Source: Oscillatoriales cyanobacterium Centralia_MAG_596
GTDB lineage: Bacteria > Cyanobacteriota > Cyanobacteriia > Leptolyngbyales > Leptolyngbyaceae
Assembly: GCA_021323955.1 (NCBI GenBank)
Contig: JAJPKC010000321.1
Coordinates: 1 to 37,259, forward strand
Reading direction: 5' to 3'
DNA: 37,259 nt
Position 1 is the stretch's first letter, and every line of letters begins with the position of its first letter. A program made the translations under genes and the position numbers. Shown piece after piece: positions 1-8,722 of the stretch. Below the pieces are notes generated by a model, which saw only the letters and a list, made by a program, of their open reading frames with translations, had not been told where the DNA came from and ran no database searches.

Positions 1-1943
1 GCGTGCTTCTCCATGTACTCAGACATATCGATCCGCACAAGGGCTTCTTCGGTGTCGAACAGGTAAGCCGCGAGTGCTTTAGCGAGTTCCGTTTTGCCCA
101 CCCCCGTCGGTCCCAAGAAGATGAAGCTGGCAGTCGGACGGTTGGGATCGGCCAGACCCGCACGCGATCGCTGGATCGCATCGGCAACTGCGGTTACGGC
201 TTCTCGCTGGCCAACCACGCGCTTGTGCAGTTCGTCCTCTAACTGCAGGAGTTTCTGCATCTCCGATTCCACCAGCTTGCTGATTGGAATCCCAGTCCAT
301 TTGGAGATAATTTCGGCAATATCAGCCTCGGTTACCTCTTCGCGCAGCAGAGACTTGCCGCTAGTCTGTGTGTCGCCGAGTTTGGTTTCAGCAGCCTGTA
401 GCTGTTTGTGTAATTCCGGCAGTTTGCCATATTTCAGCGGGGCGGCTCGGTTCTGGTCATACTCCCGTTCTGCCTGCTGCAGTTCGATGTTGGTGCGATC
501 GATTTCCTCTTTAATTTTTTGAATCTGGTCAATGATGTCTTTTTCGGCCTGCCACTGGGCGTTGAAGTTGCTCTGCTCTTCCTTCAGATCGGCCAGTTCC
601 TTCTCCAGGCGCTCCAATCGATCGCGCGAGGCCGGGTCTGTCTCCTTTTGCAAGGAGAGTTTCTCCATCTCCAACTGCAGAATCTTGCGATCGACTTCAT
701 CCAGCTCTTCGGGCTTGGAGGTAATCTCCATTTTTAGCTTGGCCGCGGCTTCGTCTACCAGGTCGATCGCCTTGTCTGGCAAGAAGCGATCGCTGATGTA
801 TCGGGTTGAGAGCGTTGCTGCTGCAACCAGGGCACTGTCTGAAATTTTGACCCCGTGGTGTACCTCATACCGCTCTTTCAGACCGCGCAGGATCGAGATC
901 GTATCTTCAACGCTGGGTTGATCCACGTAAACCTGCTGGAATCGGCGCTCCAGGGCCGCATCCTTCTCGATGTACTTACGGTACTCATCCAGCGTAGTCG
1001 CGCCAATACAGCGGAGTTCACCCCGTGCCAGCATGGGTTTAAGCAAATTCCCGGCATCCATCGCGCCCTGCGTTGCGCCTGCACCGACAACGGTATGAAT
1101 TTCGTCGATGAACAGAATGATCTGTCCGCGTGAATCGGTGACTTCCTTCAGCACAGCCTTTAAGCGCTCTTCAAATTCACCACGATACTTCGCACCGGCA
1201 ATCAACGCGCCCATGTCCAGCGCGATCAGCTTACGGTCTTTGAGCGATTGCGGCACGTCGCCACTGACGATTCGTTGCGCCAGTCCTTCGGCGATCGCGG
1301 TTTTACCTACCCCAGGTTCACCGATCAAGACTGGATTGTTCTTGGTGCGGCGCGACAAGATTTGAATCGTGCGGCGAATTTCGTCATCGCGTCCAATCAC
1401 CGGATCAAGCTTTCCATCCCGCGCAAACTGCGTCAAATCCCGTCCATACTTCTCTAGTGACTCGTACTTTCCTTCTGGGTTTTGGTCCGTCACTTTTTGG
1501 CTTCCTCGAATCTGTTCAATAGCCGTTCTGAGCCTGGTTTCGTCTAGTCTAAAGTCTGCCAGCAACCCTTTACCAAAACGGTCGTCATTGGCGTAGCCTA
1601 GCAGTAAGTGTTCTACGGAGATAAACTCGTCGCCAAACTGCTTGCGATAGTTGTCGGCGCGATCGAGCAGGGTATCCAGACTGCGTCCAAGATACATGGA
1701 TGCGCCACTGCCAGATACCTTTGGCTGTTTACGAATAAACTCATCTGTACGCTCTTGCACCTGCGATACGTTGATGCCGAGCTTGTTAAAAACGCTACTA
1801 GCCAGTCCATTTTGCTCCAGCAGTGCTTTCATCAGGTGTTCGGATTCGATCTGCTGCTGCTGGGCTTGCTTCACAATATCTTGTGTTTGCGCGATCGCCT
1901 CCCAGGCCTTCTCTGTAAATTGATTGGGGCTTGTTGGCTGCAT
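1..1943 (-). CDS. clpB: ATP-dependent chaperone ClpB (3' end truncated by window edge)
   Basis: Minus-strand translation from ATG at 1943: [42 protein letters not shown]..., first Walker [35 protein letters not shown], coiled-coil middle domain, second Walker [18 protein letters not shown]. No stop inside the window, so it is absent from the ORF track. Confidence 0.97.
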   Translation of the reverse strand, partial: MQPTSPNQFTEKAWEAIAQTQDIVKQAQQQQIESEHLMKALLEQNGLASSVFNKLGINVSQVQERTDEFIRKQPKVSGSGASMYLGRSLDTLLDRADNYRKQFGDEFISVEHLLLGYANDDRFGKGLLADFRLDETRLRTAIEQIRGSQKVTDQNPEGKYESLEKYGRDLTQFARDGKLDPVIGRDDEIRRTIQILSRRTKNNPVLIGEPGVGKTAIAEGLAQRIVSGDVPQSLKDRKLIALDMGALIAGAKYRGEFEERLKAVLKEVTDSRGQIILFIDEIHTVVGAGATQGAMDAGNLLKPMLARGELRCIGATTLDEYRKYIEKDAALERRFQQVYVDQPSVEDTISILRGLKERYEVHHGVKISDSALVAAATLSTRYISDRFLPDKAIDLVDEAAAKLKMEITSKPEELDEVDRKILQLEMEKLSLQKETDPASRDRLERLEKELADLKEEQSNFNAQWQAEKDIIDQIQKIKEEIDRTNIELQQAEREYDQNRAAPLKYGKLPELHKQLQAAETKLGDTQTSGKSLLREEVTEADIAEIISKWTGIPISKLVESEMQKLLQLEDELHKRVVGQREAVTAVADAIQRSRAGLADPNRPTASFIFLGPTGVGKTELAKALAAYLFDTEEALVRIDMSEYMEKH

Positions 1944-2487
1944 ACTCCCCCTCGATGTGACATCTCAAGTGACTCTACTATCGTCATTGTAGGGAAACCA
2001 GTGCGATCGCCTGGATCGGTGTTCCCCCCTTTTTAGATGGGTATTGCCGAAAGACTAGCAGGATCTTGGCGCTAGTGGGTGCTTGATGCGGACGCGATCG
2101 CCAAGCCGGTCAATCAACCGCGTCCAATGCTGATAAATCTTCATAATTGTGTAATACACCATCCATAGGGGCCGGCCTGATTTTCCTTTCGTTACCACCC
2201 TATCGCTGGACCGCATTCGGGCTTCAGCACCCACTGTTCGCAAAATGTTGAGTTCAAATCGCAAAGAATGTGGTTTAAGTAAATGGCAAATGCGTGCGGT
2301 TACTCGTGTGACCACTGAAAATCACCCAGCAGGGTGAGCGATCGGGATGATGCACAATTGGTTGCCATTCGGTACCATAACGCCACGTCACTTCAGGCTA
2401 CGGCTCATCGTTACGGCCTAAAACCCATGATGCCGAAGTTGTAGCTCGATTGTCAGGCTCACGAGCGTTCGCGCTCATGTCGTCTCG

Positions 2488-2733
2488 ATGCGTTACGCGA
2501 TTGCCAAACTACTCATCTCTTCAGGGGTTAAAAGTCAAGCCGTGGAATCGAACCGCAGCAATACCCAGCTCATTAACTTTTTACAAAAAGAACTGGCGAT
2601 CTCGACCACCGCGATCGCAATGGCGCTTCGTCACTGTGAGCAAGATCCCGGTCCCCTGCCGATGATCCTCTGGCAGTATGGTCTGGTATCGCTGGAGCAG
2701 TTGGAACAAATCTTTGACTGGTTAGAAGGCTGA
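2488..2733 (+). CDS. DUF2949-type small cyanobacterial protein
   Basis: 81 aa ORF; ...LINFLQKELAISTTAIAMALRHCEQDPGPLPMILWQYGLVSLEQLEQIFDWLEG resembles the conserved cyanobacterial DUF2949 family (recognised by eye). Confidence 0.7.
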   Translation: MRYAIAKLLISSGVKSQAVESNRSNTQLINFLQKELAISTTAIAMALRHCEQDPGPLPMILWQYGLVSLEQLEQIFDWLEG

Positions 2734-2804
2734 AAAAGCTCTGCGCTTTGTGTGTTGAGGTTGCTCCAAAAACTCAAGTCTCATGCGTCAAACCGAGAAA
2801 CGCC

Positions 2805-3377
2805 CTATTGCCGACTCATCCGATTTAATAGCCACAGCGCTGCGGCGATCCCAAAGAATTGCGCCAAAATCACGTTGATGCTGGCCTGAACCACCAGAAT
2901 ATCGAGCGGTTGGATAAATTTTGAAGGGTCAGTGTTGACAAACCCACCAATTCCCTGGTTAAACGCTTTTGCCGCCAATAATCCCACTGTTGCTTCGGCA
3001 CCCAACAGCGACAGCAAAATGCCAAGGAGGCTGGCCATCAGCCCGGTGCGTAGAACCTGAACGGTGTCTGATTTCCGTGGGCGGTTGGCCGCCACTCCAT
3101 CCAGCTTGCGCCCGATCGGAATGTAGCGAAACACGGCCCAGTACATGTTGAAGAGCAGCACCACAATTCCAAAGATTGTGACCAATACCCCAATACCTGT
3201 CGTGGGGCTATTTTGATTTGCGCCAGGCGAGCGACTGAGCGCACCGGCAAAGATTAAAATAATGCTCGAAACTACCGTCAGCACTAACTGTACCCAAAAG
3301 CTGATCCATCCGGTCAGGCGAAAGGTTTTTGCAATTTCCTTAAGAGTTGGTGATGTAGAACCGAACCTACCGAACAT
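2805..3377 (-). CDS. DUF3611 family membrane protein
   Basis: ORF 2805..3455; internal ATG at 3377 (MFGRFGSTSPTLKEIAKTFRLTGWISFWVQLVLTVVSSIILIFA...) looks like the real start; several TM segments and the RYIPIGRKL motif. Confidence 0.75.
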   Translation of the reverse strand: MFGRFGSTSPTLKEIAKTFRLTGWISFWVQLVLTVVSSIILIFAGALSRSPGANQNSPTTGIGVLVTIFGIVVLLFNMYWAVFRYIPIGRKLDGVAANRPRKSDTVQVLRTGLMASLLGILLSLLGAEATVGLLAAKAFNQGIGGFVNTDPSKFIQPLDILVVQASINVILAQFFGIAAALWLLNRMSRQ

Positions 3378-3743
3378 GGTGCAGAAATGTAAGCATAGTG
3401 CCAACAGTGTCTCATGGTAATGCTGTCTAGATCTAGAGGGTAACGCGCTAGACATTCTTTAAATGCCAGTGATGGCCCATTGACCAGGACTTCACCAGTG
3501 AAACATAGGGTGGCTCCGGTGGCGATGAACCCCGATCGCTTTAGTTTCGTTCTGCGGCTATGGTCAAGCCCCGCTATCCCAGGGTTTCCTCATCTTTAAC
3601 GGTTCTCAGTTGGATATTCAACGTTTCCGCGTAACATACAGATAAGTAAGTGAGATAACTTTATTTTTAATCGTTCAGTTTTTATTTCTGTTGCGAGCCT
3701 TATTGCTCTGCTATCTACCGTCATCGAGTTCTAAGTGAATCTC

Positions 3744-4421
3744 ATGCTGGACGAAACTTATTCACGTCAACTTGCTGCTGGTCTGCCGCCGCTGCGGATT
3801 CTAATCATTGAAGATGATCCAATGATGCAGTTGGGACTGGAGCAAAGCTTGGAAGACTACCCCCACCTGACGCTGGTTGGACAGGCTAGTGACGGATATT
3901 TAGGGGTCGAAGCGGCGCTCAAACTCAAGCCCGACGTCATTGTCATGGATATTGGTTTGCCGCGGCTGGACGGCATTGCCGCAACGCAGCAGATTAAAGC
4001 CGCGCTGCCAGACGTTCGTGTGGTGATGTTAACGTCGCACACCTCGGAAACTGAGGTCATTGCTGCGCTTTCCAGTGGTGCTGACGCTTACTGCATTAAG
4101 GGCACTAACGTTGAACGGCTATTAGCCGCGATCGCCGCAGCGCAGGAAGGCGCAACGTATCTGGATCCACAAATTGCGCGTCGTGTAATTGACCACCTCA
4201 AGCCACCAACACCCACGGGTAACATTGGCCAATTGTCACAGCGGGAGCAAGAAGTACTGCAACTCATGGTGGAGGGACAAAGCAACCCGGAAATTGCGGC
4301 AGCGCTGTACCTTAGCCCTAACACAGTCAAAACCCATATTCGCGGCATTATGAACAAGCTGGCTGTAGATGATCGCGTTCAAGCGGCCGTTGTTGCGCTG
4401 CGATCGGGACTGGTGAAGTAG
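3744..4421 (+). CDS. NarL/LuxR-family DNA-binding response regulator
   Basis: REC domain (ILIIEDDPMMQLGLEQSL...DVIVMDIGLPRLDGI...VVMLTSH) plus LuxR HTH (LSQREQEVLQLMVEGQSNPEIAAALYLSPNTVKTHIRGIMNKL). Start chosen at ATG 3744 within ORF 3735..4421. Confidence 0.93.
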   Translation: MLDETYSRQLAAGLPPLRILIIEDDPMMQLGLEQSLEDYPHLTLVGQASDGYLGVEAALKLKPDVIVMDIGLPRLDGIAATQQIKAALPDVRVVMLTSHTSETEVIAALSSGADAYCIKGTNVERLLAAIAAAQEGATYLDPQIARRVIDHLKPPTPTGNIGQLSQREQEVLQLMVEGQSNPEIAAALYLSPNTVKTHIRGIMNKLAVDDRVQAAVVALRSGLVK

Positions 4422-5041
4422 AGTCTGACAAGGATCGTGAACGATTGGTCACTTTCTCATCTGTCACCCACCTGGCCGAACTGCCTCTGTCTGTACACTA
4501 TCTTTGTAACGCAACTTAATACCTCCTTGGCAGACAATATTCTGCTGAAGCGTCTAGAATCGTAGCGTACCGTATATCGACTTTTCTGCGGTCAGGGCAT
4601 AGTCTATTCGTTCTCGTCTGCAGTTTGGCCAGTAAAACGTGCAGTCTGGGTGTATCGAAATGAGTGTGTTCATGCGATCGGTTGCCCCCGTTCGGTCGAA
4701 AGTAAAGCTGAGTAAAACACCTTCAAGAGTTAAGGACGTTACGGTTTCGTTGCTGGCCCTTTAGAGCTGCCGCCGTAAAGCTGGTATATCTCACTACCAT
4801 GCCCCTTAGAGCCCATGCATTGAAAAACACTCAAGTACCGAACTGCACGATACTTGAGGTAGATGCCAAAATGCTTTTTACTCTGAAGGTTAATTTAATG
4901 CTTTTGGATGATGTGTGGGTGTAGGGTGTGATTGTTAAGTTGATAATGGTGATTCCTCAACTCAGTTGTGTTGATTTGGCTTCGTTCCATGTTCGCGTGC
5001 AGTGAAAGTGACCTAATTTTTTGATTGTCTGGATGGGAAAC

Positions 5042-5425
5042 ATGAAGTTTGACGATATTTATCAGTTTTTCCAAGCGCCACCACCTTTCTATCTCAACAA
5101 AGAGCTGGCTGTGTGCTATGTACTTGCTATCTTATCGAGGGGTGATTCCTACGGCACTGAGCTGATTCAGCTTCTCGAAACTGAATATCCCAGCTATCGC
5201 CTTTCTGACACGGTGCTCTACAGCGCCTTGAAGTTTCTGGAAGATGAGCAAATTATCGAGGGGTACTGGAAAAAGGTAGAAGGCCGTGGTCGCCCTCGCC
5301 GGATGTACCAAATTCGCTCAGAGTCAGCGCAACAGGCACAAGACCTAACGCGGCTTTGGTACGACTATGTCAGAAACCATAGCAGTCTGGCTCACACAAA
5401 CGGGTTAGCTCCAACTGGCAACTAG
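5042..5425 (+). CDS. PadR-family transcriptional regulator
   Basis: MKFDDIYQFFQAPPPFYLNKELAVCYVLAILSRGDSYGTELIQLLETEYPSYRLSDTVLYSALKFLEDEQIIEGYWKKVEGRGRPRRMYQI: PadR winged helix. Confidence 0.88.
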   Translation: MKFDDIYQFFQAPPPFYLNKELAVCYVLAILSRGDSYGTELIQLLETEYPSYRLSDTVLYSALKFLEDEQIIEGYWKKVEGRGRPRRMYQIRSESAQQAQDLTRLWYDYVRNHSSLAHTNGLAPTGN

Positions 5426-5576
5426 CCTCAGGGGCATCTGGATGCATTGGCGGACGCTTTCGTAGTGCTGGTTCTGCGTTAGGGTAGTGCAGTGCTTTGG
5501 TTGCTAGACGTGAATCTTCTAGTGCTCCCAGGCAAAGCGTACACTGTAGTGTGGATGCTGTTGAGCAAGCATAATC

Positions 5577-6104
5577 ATGAGTGTTTCTATCCTACAGTCC
5601 ACATTTTTGCTGACGCTGCTGCTGTCTATTGGTTTACTGTTCTTTATTCGCGCTTCAGTTAAAGATCGTACTGAGGCAGTGAGACTGGCTTCTTCCCAAG
5701 CGGATGTTTCACTTCTAGACCAGTTGCAAGTGTACTTTACCCAGCGCGCTTACCGTATTGCAGCGGCAGATGCTGTGCGGCGGCAGGTGACTTTTGAAGG
5801 ACTTGTCCGTCCAAGCGCTTGGTTGGCTCTTTTCTTGACGTTGTTAGCTGCGATCGGCTTGCTCTGTTTCGTCCTAATCCTGTCAATTTTGTTTCCAGAC
5901 TACGGGGACAAACTGTTAGGCGTGCTCGTCCTGGCACCGATCGCCGGTGCTTTCTACTGGCGTAACGCGGCTCGCCCAGAGCAAGTTTTAGTTCAGCTGG
6001 AGGATGCTAGTTTGGCTCCCGAGGGGCAGAGTGTTGTGACCGTCACAGCCCATCGGGATGAACTGGCAGAACTGCAGCGGAACTTGCCGCTGACACGTCT
6101 ATAG
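5577..6104 (+). CDS. Cofactor assembly of complex C subunit B (CCB2/CCB4-like)
   Basis: 175 aa with two TM regions; MSVSILQSTFLLTLLLSIGLLFFIRASVKDRTE... matches the cyanobacterial CCB family by pattern. Confidence 0.7.
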   Translation: MSVSILQSTFLLTLLLSIGLLFFIRASVKDRTEAVRLASSQADVSLLDQLQVYFTQRAYRIAAADAVRRQVTFEGLVRPSAWLALFLTLLAAIGLLCFVLILSILFPDYGDKLLGVLVLAPIAGAFYWRNAARPEQVLVQLEDASLAPEGQSVVTVTAHRDELAELQRNLPLTRL

Positions 6105-6144
6105 AGCGTCCTATAGCTTCAAAACAGCCACGAGGAAACTGACA

Positions 6145-6190
6145 ATCGTTAAAACCCCGCTTGAAGTACTTCAAGCGGGGTTTTAACGAT
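6145..6190. terminator. Bidirectional intrinsic terminator, perfect palindrome
   Basis: ATCGTTAAAACCCCGCTTGAAGTACTTCAAGCGGGGTTTTAACGAT is a perfect 46-nt palindrome between convergent genes (ends 6104 + and 6278 -), with A/T tracts flanking the GC stem. Confidence 0.85.
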
Positions 6191-6277
6191 GTTTTTGATC
6201 AATGCTTCAAATATCGTTTTGAATGCCGAGAGAACGATCGAACGCCAGACACGCTTTTCAACTGTGCTAGCTAAAGC

Positions 6278-6601
6278 TCAACGGCTTTGAGCAACAACTG
6301 GAAGCTCATCAGATTCTTCATCCGACAGTCTTAGACTGGGAAATAGAAAATGGTTTTCTTCAACATACTGCGCTCCAAACAACCCCTTCTCTGCCCAGAA
6401 GTACCGATCCGTGGTATGCTCATTCCGCTTAACTAAAAGCAACGCGGGTGGCACAATCCCCTCTGAATGGATAAACTTGCGTGCAGCTGTAACAGGCTTA
6501 TCTTCGCCGCACTCAATACTGAACTGAGGCACGTTCTCCAGGATTCTCCGACCCTCCTGCCGACGACGGCTTTTCCGCTTGCGTCTCCTTGCCAATCCCA
6601 T
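6278..6601 (-). CDS. DUF3155-type conserved cyanobacterial protein
   Basis: MGLARRRKRKSRRRQEGRRILENVPQFSIECGEDKPVTAARKFIHSEGIVPPALLLVKRNEHTTDRYFWAEKGLFGAQYVEENHFLFPSLR; start at the internal Met of ORF 6278..6619. Confidence 0.7.
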   Translation of the reverse strand: MGLARRRKRKSRRRQEGRRILENVPQFSIECGEDKPVTAARKFIHSEGIVPPALLLVKRNEHTTDRYFWAEKGLFGAQYVEENHFLFPSLRLSDEESDELPVVAQSR

Positions 6602-6941
6602 TACCCCCTTTATTACCAATCAAGTGTAGTGATAGTTACAAAGACGACGCAAGTATATCGATTCGGGGCCAAGATTTCAACTTTTTTTAATTCATTGATA
6701 CAAAGATTAAATCCCCCCAGAGGACGAAATTGCGACGAACACTTCCATGACAGCCGCTACTGCTGATCGATGAGATAGAACTGACGCAACTTAAGCCAAT
6801 ACGGCCCTTGCTTAGACCGACAATCGCTTCTTCGTATCTTCATCATACCTGTATCGAAGTATCTAAGCCAAAAGTAAACGAGTTATGCTTTGAACAGAGC
6901 CAGGGGATGACTGACTACACCGCGTTCTCAAAAGCTGCTTC

Positions 6942-8657
6942 ATGTTGATGCCGATTAGTTCAGAATTTGTGGCACTCTGTCGCGGACAAATTGGGCTGCT
7001 GACCCATTCTCTTGGTGCGTCGCTCAGCGTGGTGTATCTGACGCAAGAGTTAGCGGAAGGCGTCGAAGCACGGTTAGTGCCCATCATGGCGTATCCAGAG
7101 ACGGCTGCCGATTGGCGGATGCAAGGAGGGTTACGATCGCTCGTGGCTGGTATTGATACCGTCCTTTCTCCGCCGTTACAGACCGTTGATCCAGGCCTTT
7201 CGGCAAAAGCGTTACCGAATATCAATTCCAGTGATGCAGCTATTGATGCGTCTGCACTTTCTCCAGAGGACATGGCGCAGCCAATCGCAGATGCCGGTGC
7301 TCATTCTGATGTGGAGGCTGGCTCAAATTCAAATGCTGGCCATGCATCCCTGCTGCCAGACTGTCGTGTTGTCTTGCCGCTCATGCACGAAGACGTGGTG
7401 CTGGGTTTGCTGGTGACAGAGCGCCATGATCGACCCTGGACAGATTGGGAGCAGTCCCAGATCCATCACATTGCGGATACGCTGGCGATCGCCTGCGTAC
7501 TAGATCAGCGCTATCAGTGGTTGGAGCGCGAGCAGCAGCAGCAGCAGCAACTTCAGGCACAGCGGCACGACCAACTCGATAACCTGCTGCATCAGTTTCG
7601 GAATTCTTTGATGGCCCTCCAGACCTTTGGCAAGCTGATTCTGAAGCGATTGCTCCCAGGCGATGCAAATCATGATGTCGCTACCAGTCTGGTGCGCGAA
7701 ACAGCCCGTTTACGTGACCTGGCACAGCAATTGGAGACAGCCGTAGCAGGAGCGGCAGCCATTAACACGGTGCCCCTCTCGCTGCCACCTGCTAGCGGGG
7801 ATGGGCCGTTAGAGTGGCGTCAGATTGATCCAGGTGGCGTCTTGCAGAACGCCCATGTGCCTGCGCTGCTACCAGCCGCTGGTAGCAGCGCAGGCACATC
7901 CTTACCGCTGGAGTCCTGCTCGATCACCACCGTTTTGGAGCCATTGGTGGCGTCGGCGCGGGCGATCGCTGCCGAACGGTCGCTCACGTTACACACCGAT
8001 ATTGCTGACGATCTGCCGCCGATTTGGGCTAACGGTCAGGTCTTGCGGGAGGTGTTGAGCAATGCGATCGACAATGCGCTGAAATATACACCCGCAGGTG
8101 GGCACGTCCTGATCCAGGTACAGTTGGAGGATGCGATTGGTCAGGGAGCAGGCTCTGGTAGTGAGGCACCACCAGTTCACCATACGCTCTCTCCCAGGGA
8201 CGCGACAGGCACCATTAACGGCAACTGTAGGTCTACGTTGACACCTGATGCCGCAGGCGCGGCAAAAGACGAGGATTTCGGAGAACGTCAGGCGTCCGCG
8301 CTTGAACGTCAGGAGCAAACATTGGCTCAGAATTCGATGCTGCCCCGCAACGAGCCACGTCTGGAGCGATCGTTCTTAAACATCGCTGTTACTGATACTG
8401 GCCCAGGGATTCCACCGCAGGACTTGCCGCATGTGTTTGAGCGGCGTTACCGAGGTGTGCAAACCCAAACGGGTGTTCCTGGAAGTGGCTTAGGATTATC
8501 GATCGCGCATGATCTGGTGCTGCAAATGCAGGGCAAAATCCAGGTGTTGAGTCCAGCGCTGATGCAAAATCGGGATGGATCCTTAGACCAGATCAGGAAC
8601 GCTCAAGGCCCCGGTACAACAGTGGTCGTTGGACTCCCGATCGCAGCAACAGAATGA
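6942..8657 (+). CDS. GAF-domain sensor histidine kinase
   Basis: N-terminal GAF-like region; HisKA-like HQFRNSLMALQTFGKLILKRLLPGD; N box REVLSNAIDNALKYTP; G boxes VTDTGPGIPPQDLPHVFERRYRG and GSGLGLSIAHDLV. Confidence 0.9.
   Translation: MLMPISSEFVALCRGQIGLLTHSLGASLSVVYLTQELAEGVEARLVPIMAYPETAADWRMQGGLRSLVAGIDTVLSPPLQTVDPGLSAKALPNINSSDAAIDASALSPEDMAQPIADAGAHSDVEAGSNSNAGHASLLPDCRVVLPLMHEDVVLGLLVTERHDRPWTDWEQSQIHHIADTLAIACVLDQRYQWLEREQQQQQQLQAQRHDQLDNLLHQFRNSLMALQTFGKLILKRLLPGDANHDVATSLVRETARLRDLAQQLETAVAGAAAINTVPLSLPPASGDGPLEWRQIDPGGVLQNAHVPALLPAAGSSAGTSLPLESCSITTVLEPLVASARAIAAERSLTLHTDIADDLPPIWANGQVLREVLSNAIDNALKYTPAGGHVLIQVQLEDAIGQGAGSGSEAPPVHHTLSPRDATGTINGNCRSTLTPDAAGAAKDEDFGERQASALERQEQTLAQNSMLPRNEPRLERSFLNIAVTDTGPGIPPQDLPHVFERRYRGVQTQTGVPGSGLGLSIAHDLVLQMQGKIQVLSPALMQNRDGSLDQIRNAQGPGTTVVVGLPIAATE
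7855..7899. repeat. Near-perfect palindrome inside histidine kinase CDS
   Basis: ATGTGCCTGCGCTGCTACCAGC-C-GCTGGTAGCAGCGCAGGCACAT: two exactly complementary 22-nt arms with a 1-nt spacer. Confidence 0.95.
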
Positions 8658-8662
8658 CCAGA

Positions 8663-8713
8663 GAGGTTTGGGGCTAGAGAGGTTTGGGTGCCAGCACTGT
8701 AGCCCCAAACCTC
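8663..8713. terminator. Bidirectional terminator with duplicated left arm
   Basis: GAGGTTTGGGGCTA (8663-8676) pairs with TAGCCCCAAACCTC (8700-8713); a second copy of GAGGTTTGGG lies between them. Located between convergent genes ending at 8657 (+) and 8723 (-). Confidence 0.7.
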
Positions 8714-8722
8714 AAACGCCCG

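Noticed and set aside
94-1596. Multiple plus-strand ORFs (142, 129, 92, 85, 75 aa) over 1-1.6 kb
   Set aside because: Antisense to clpB, whose minus-strand frame gives an unmistakable ClpB protein.
2055-2315. 86-aa minus-strand ORF between clpB and the DUF2949 gene
   Set aside because: No recognised family, unusual composition, no clear RBS; cannot be supported without a homology search.
4422-5020. Possible tRNA or ncRNA in the 600-bp gap before the PadR gene
   Set aside because: No cloverleaf or T-loop consensus found; only a modest CTCAAGTA/TACTTGAG hairpin (4830-4858) that could be chance.
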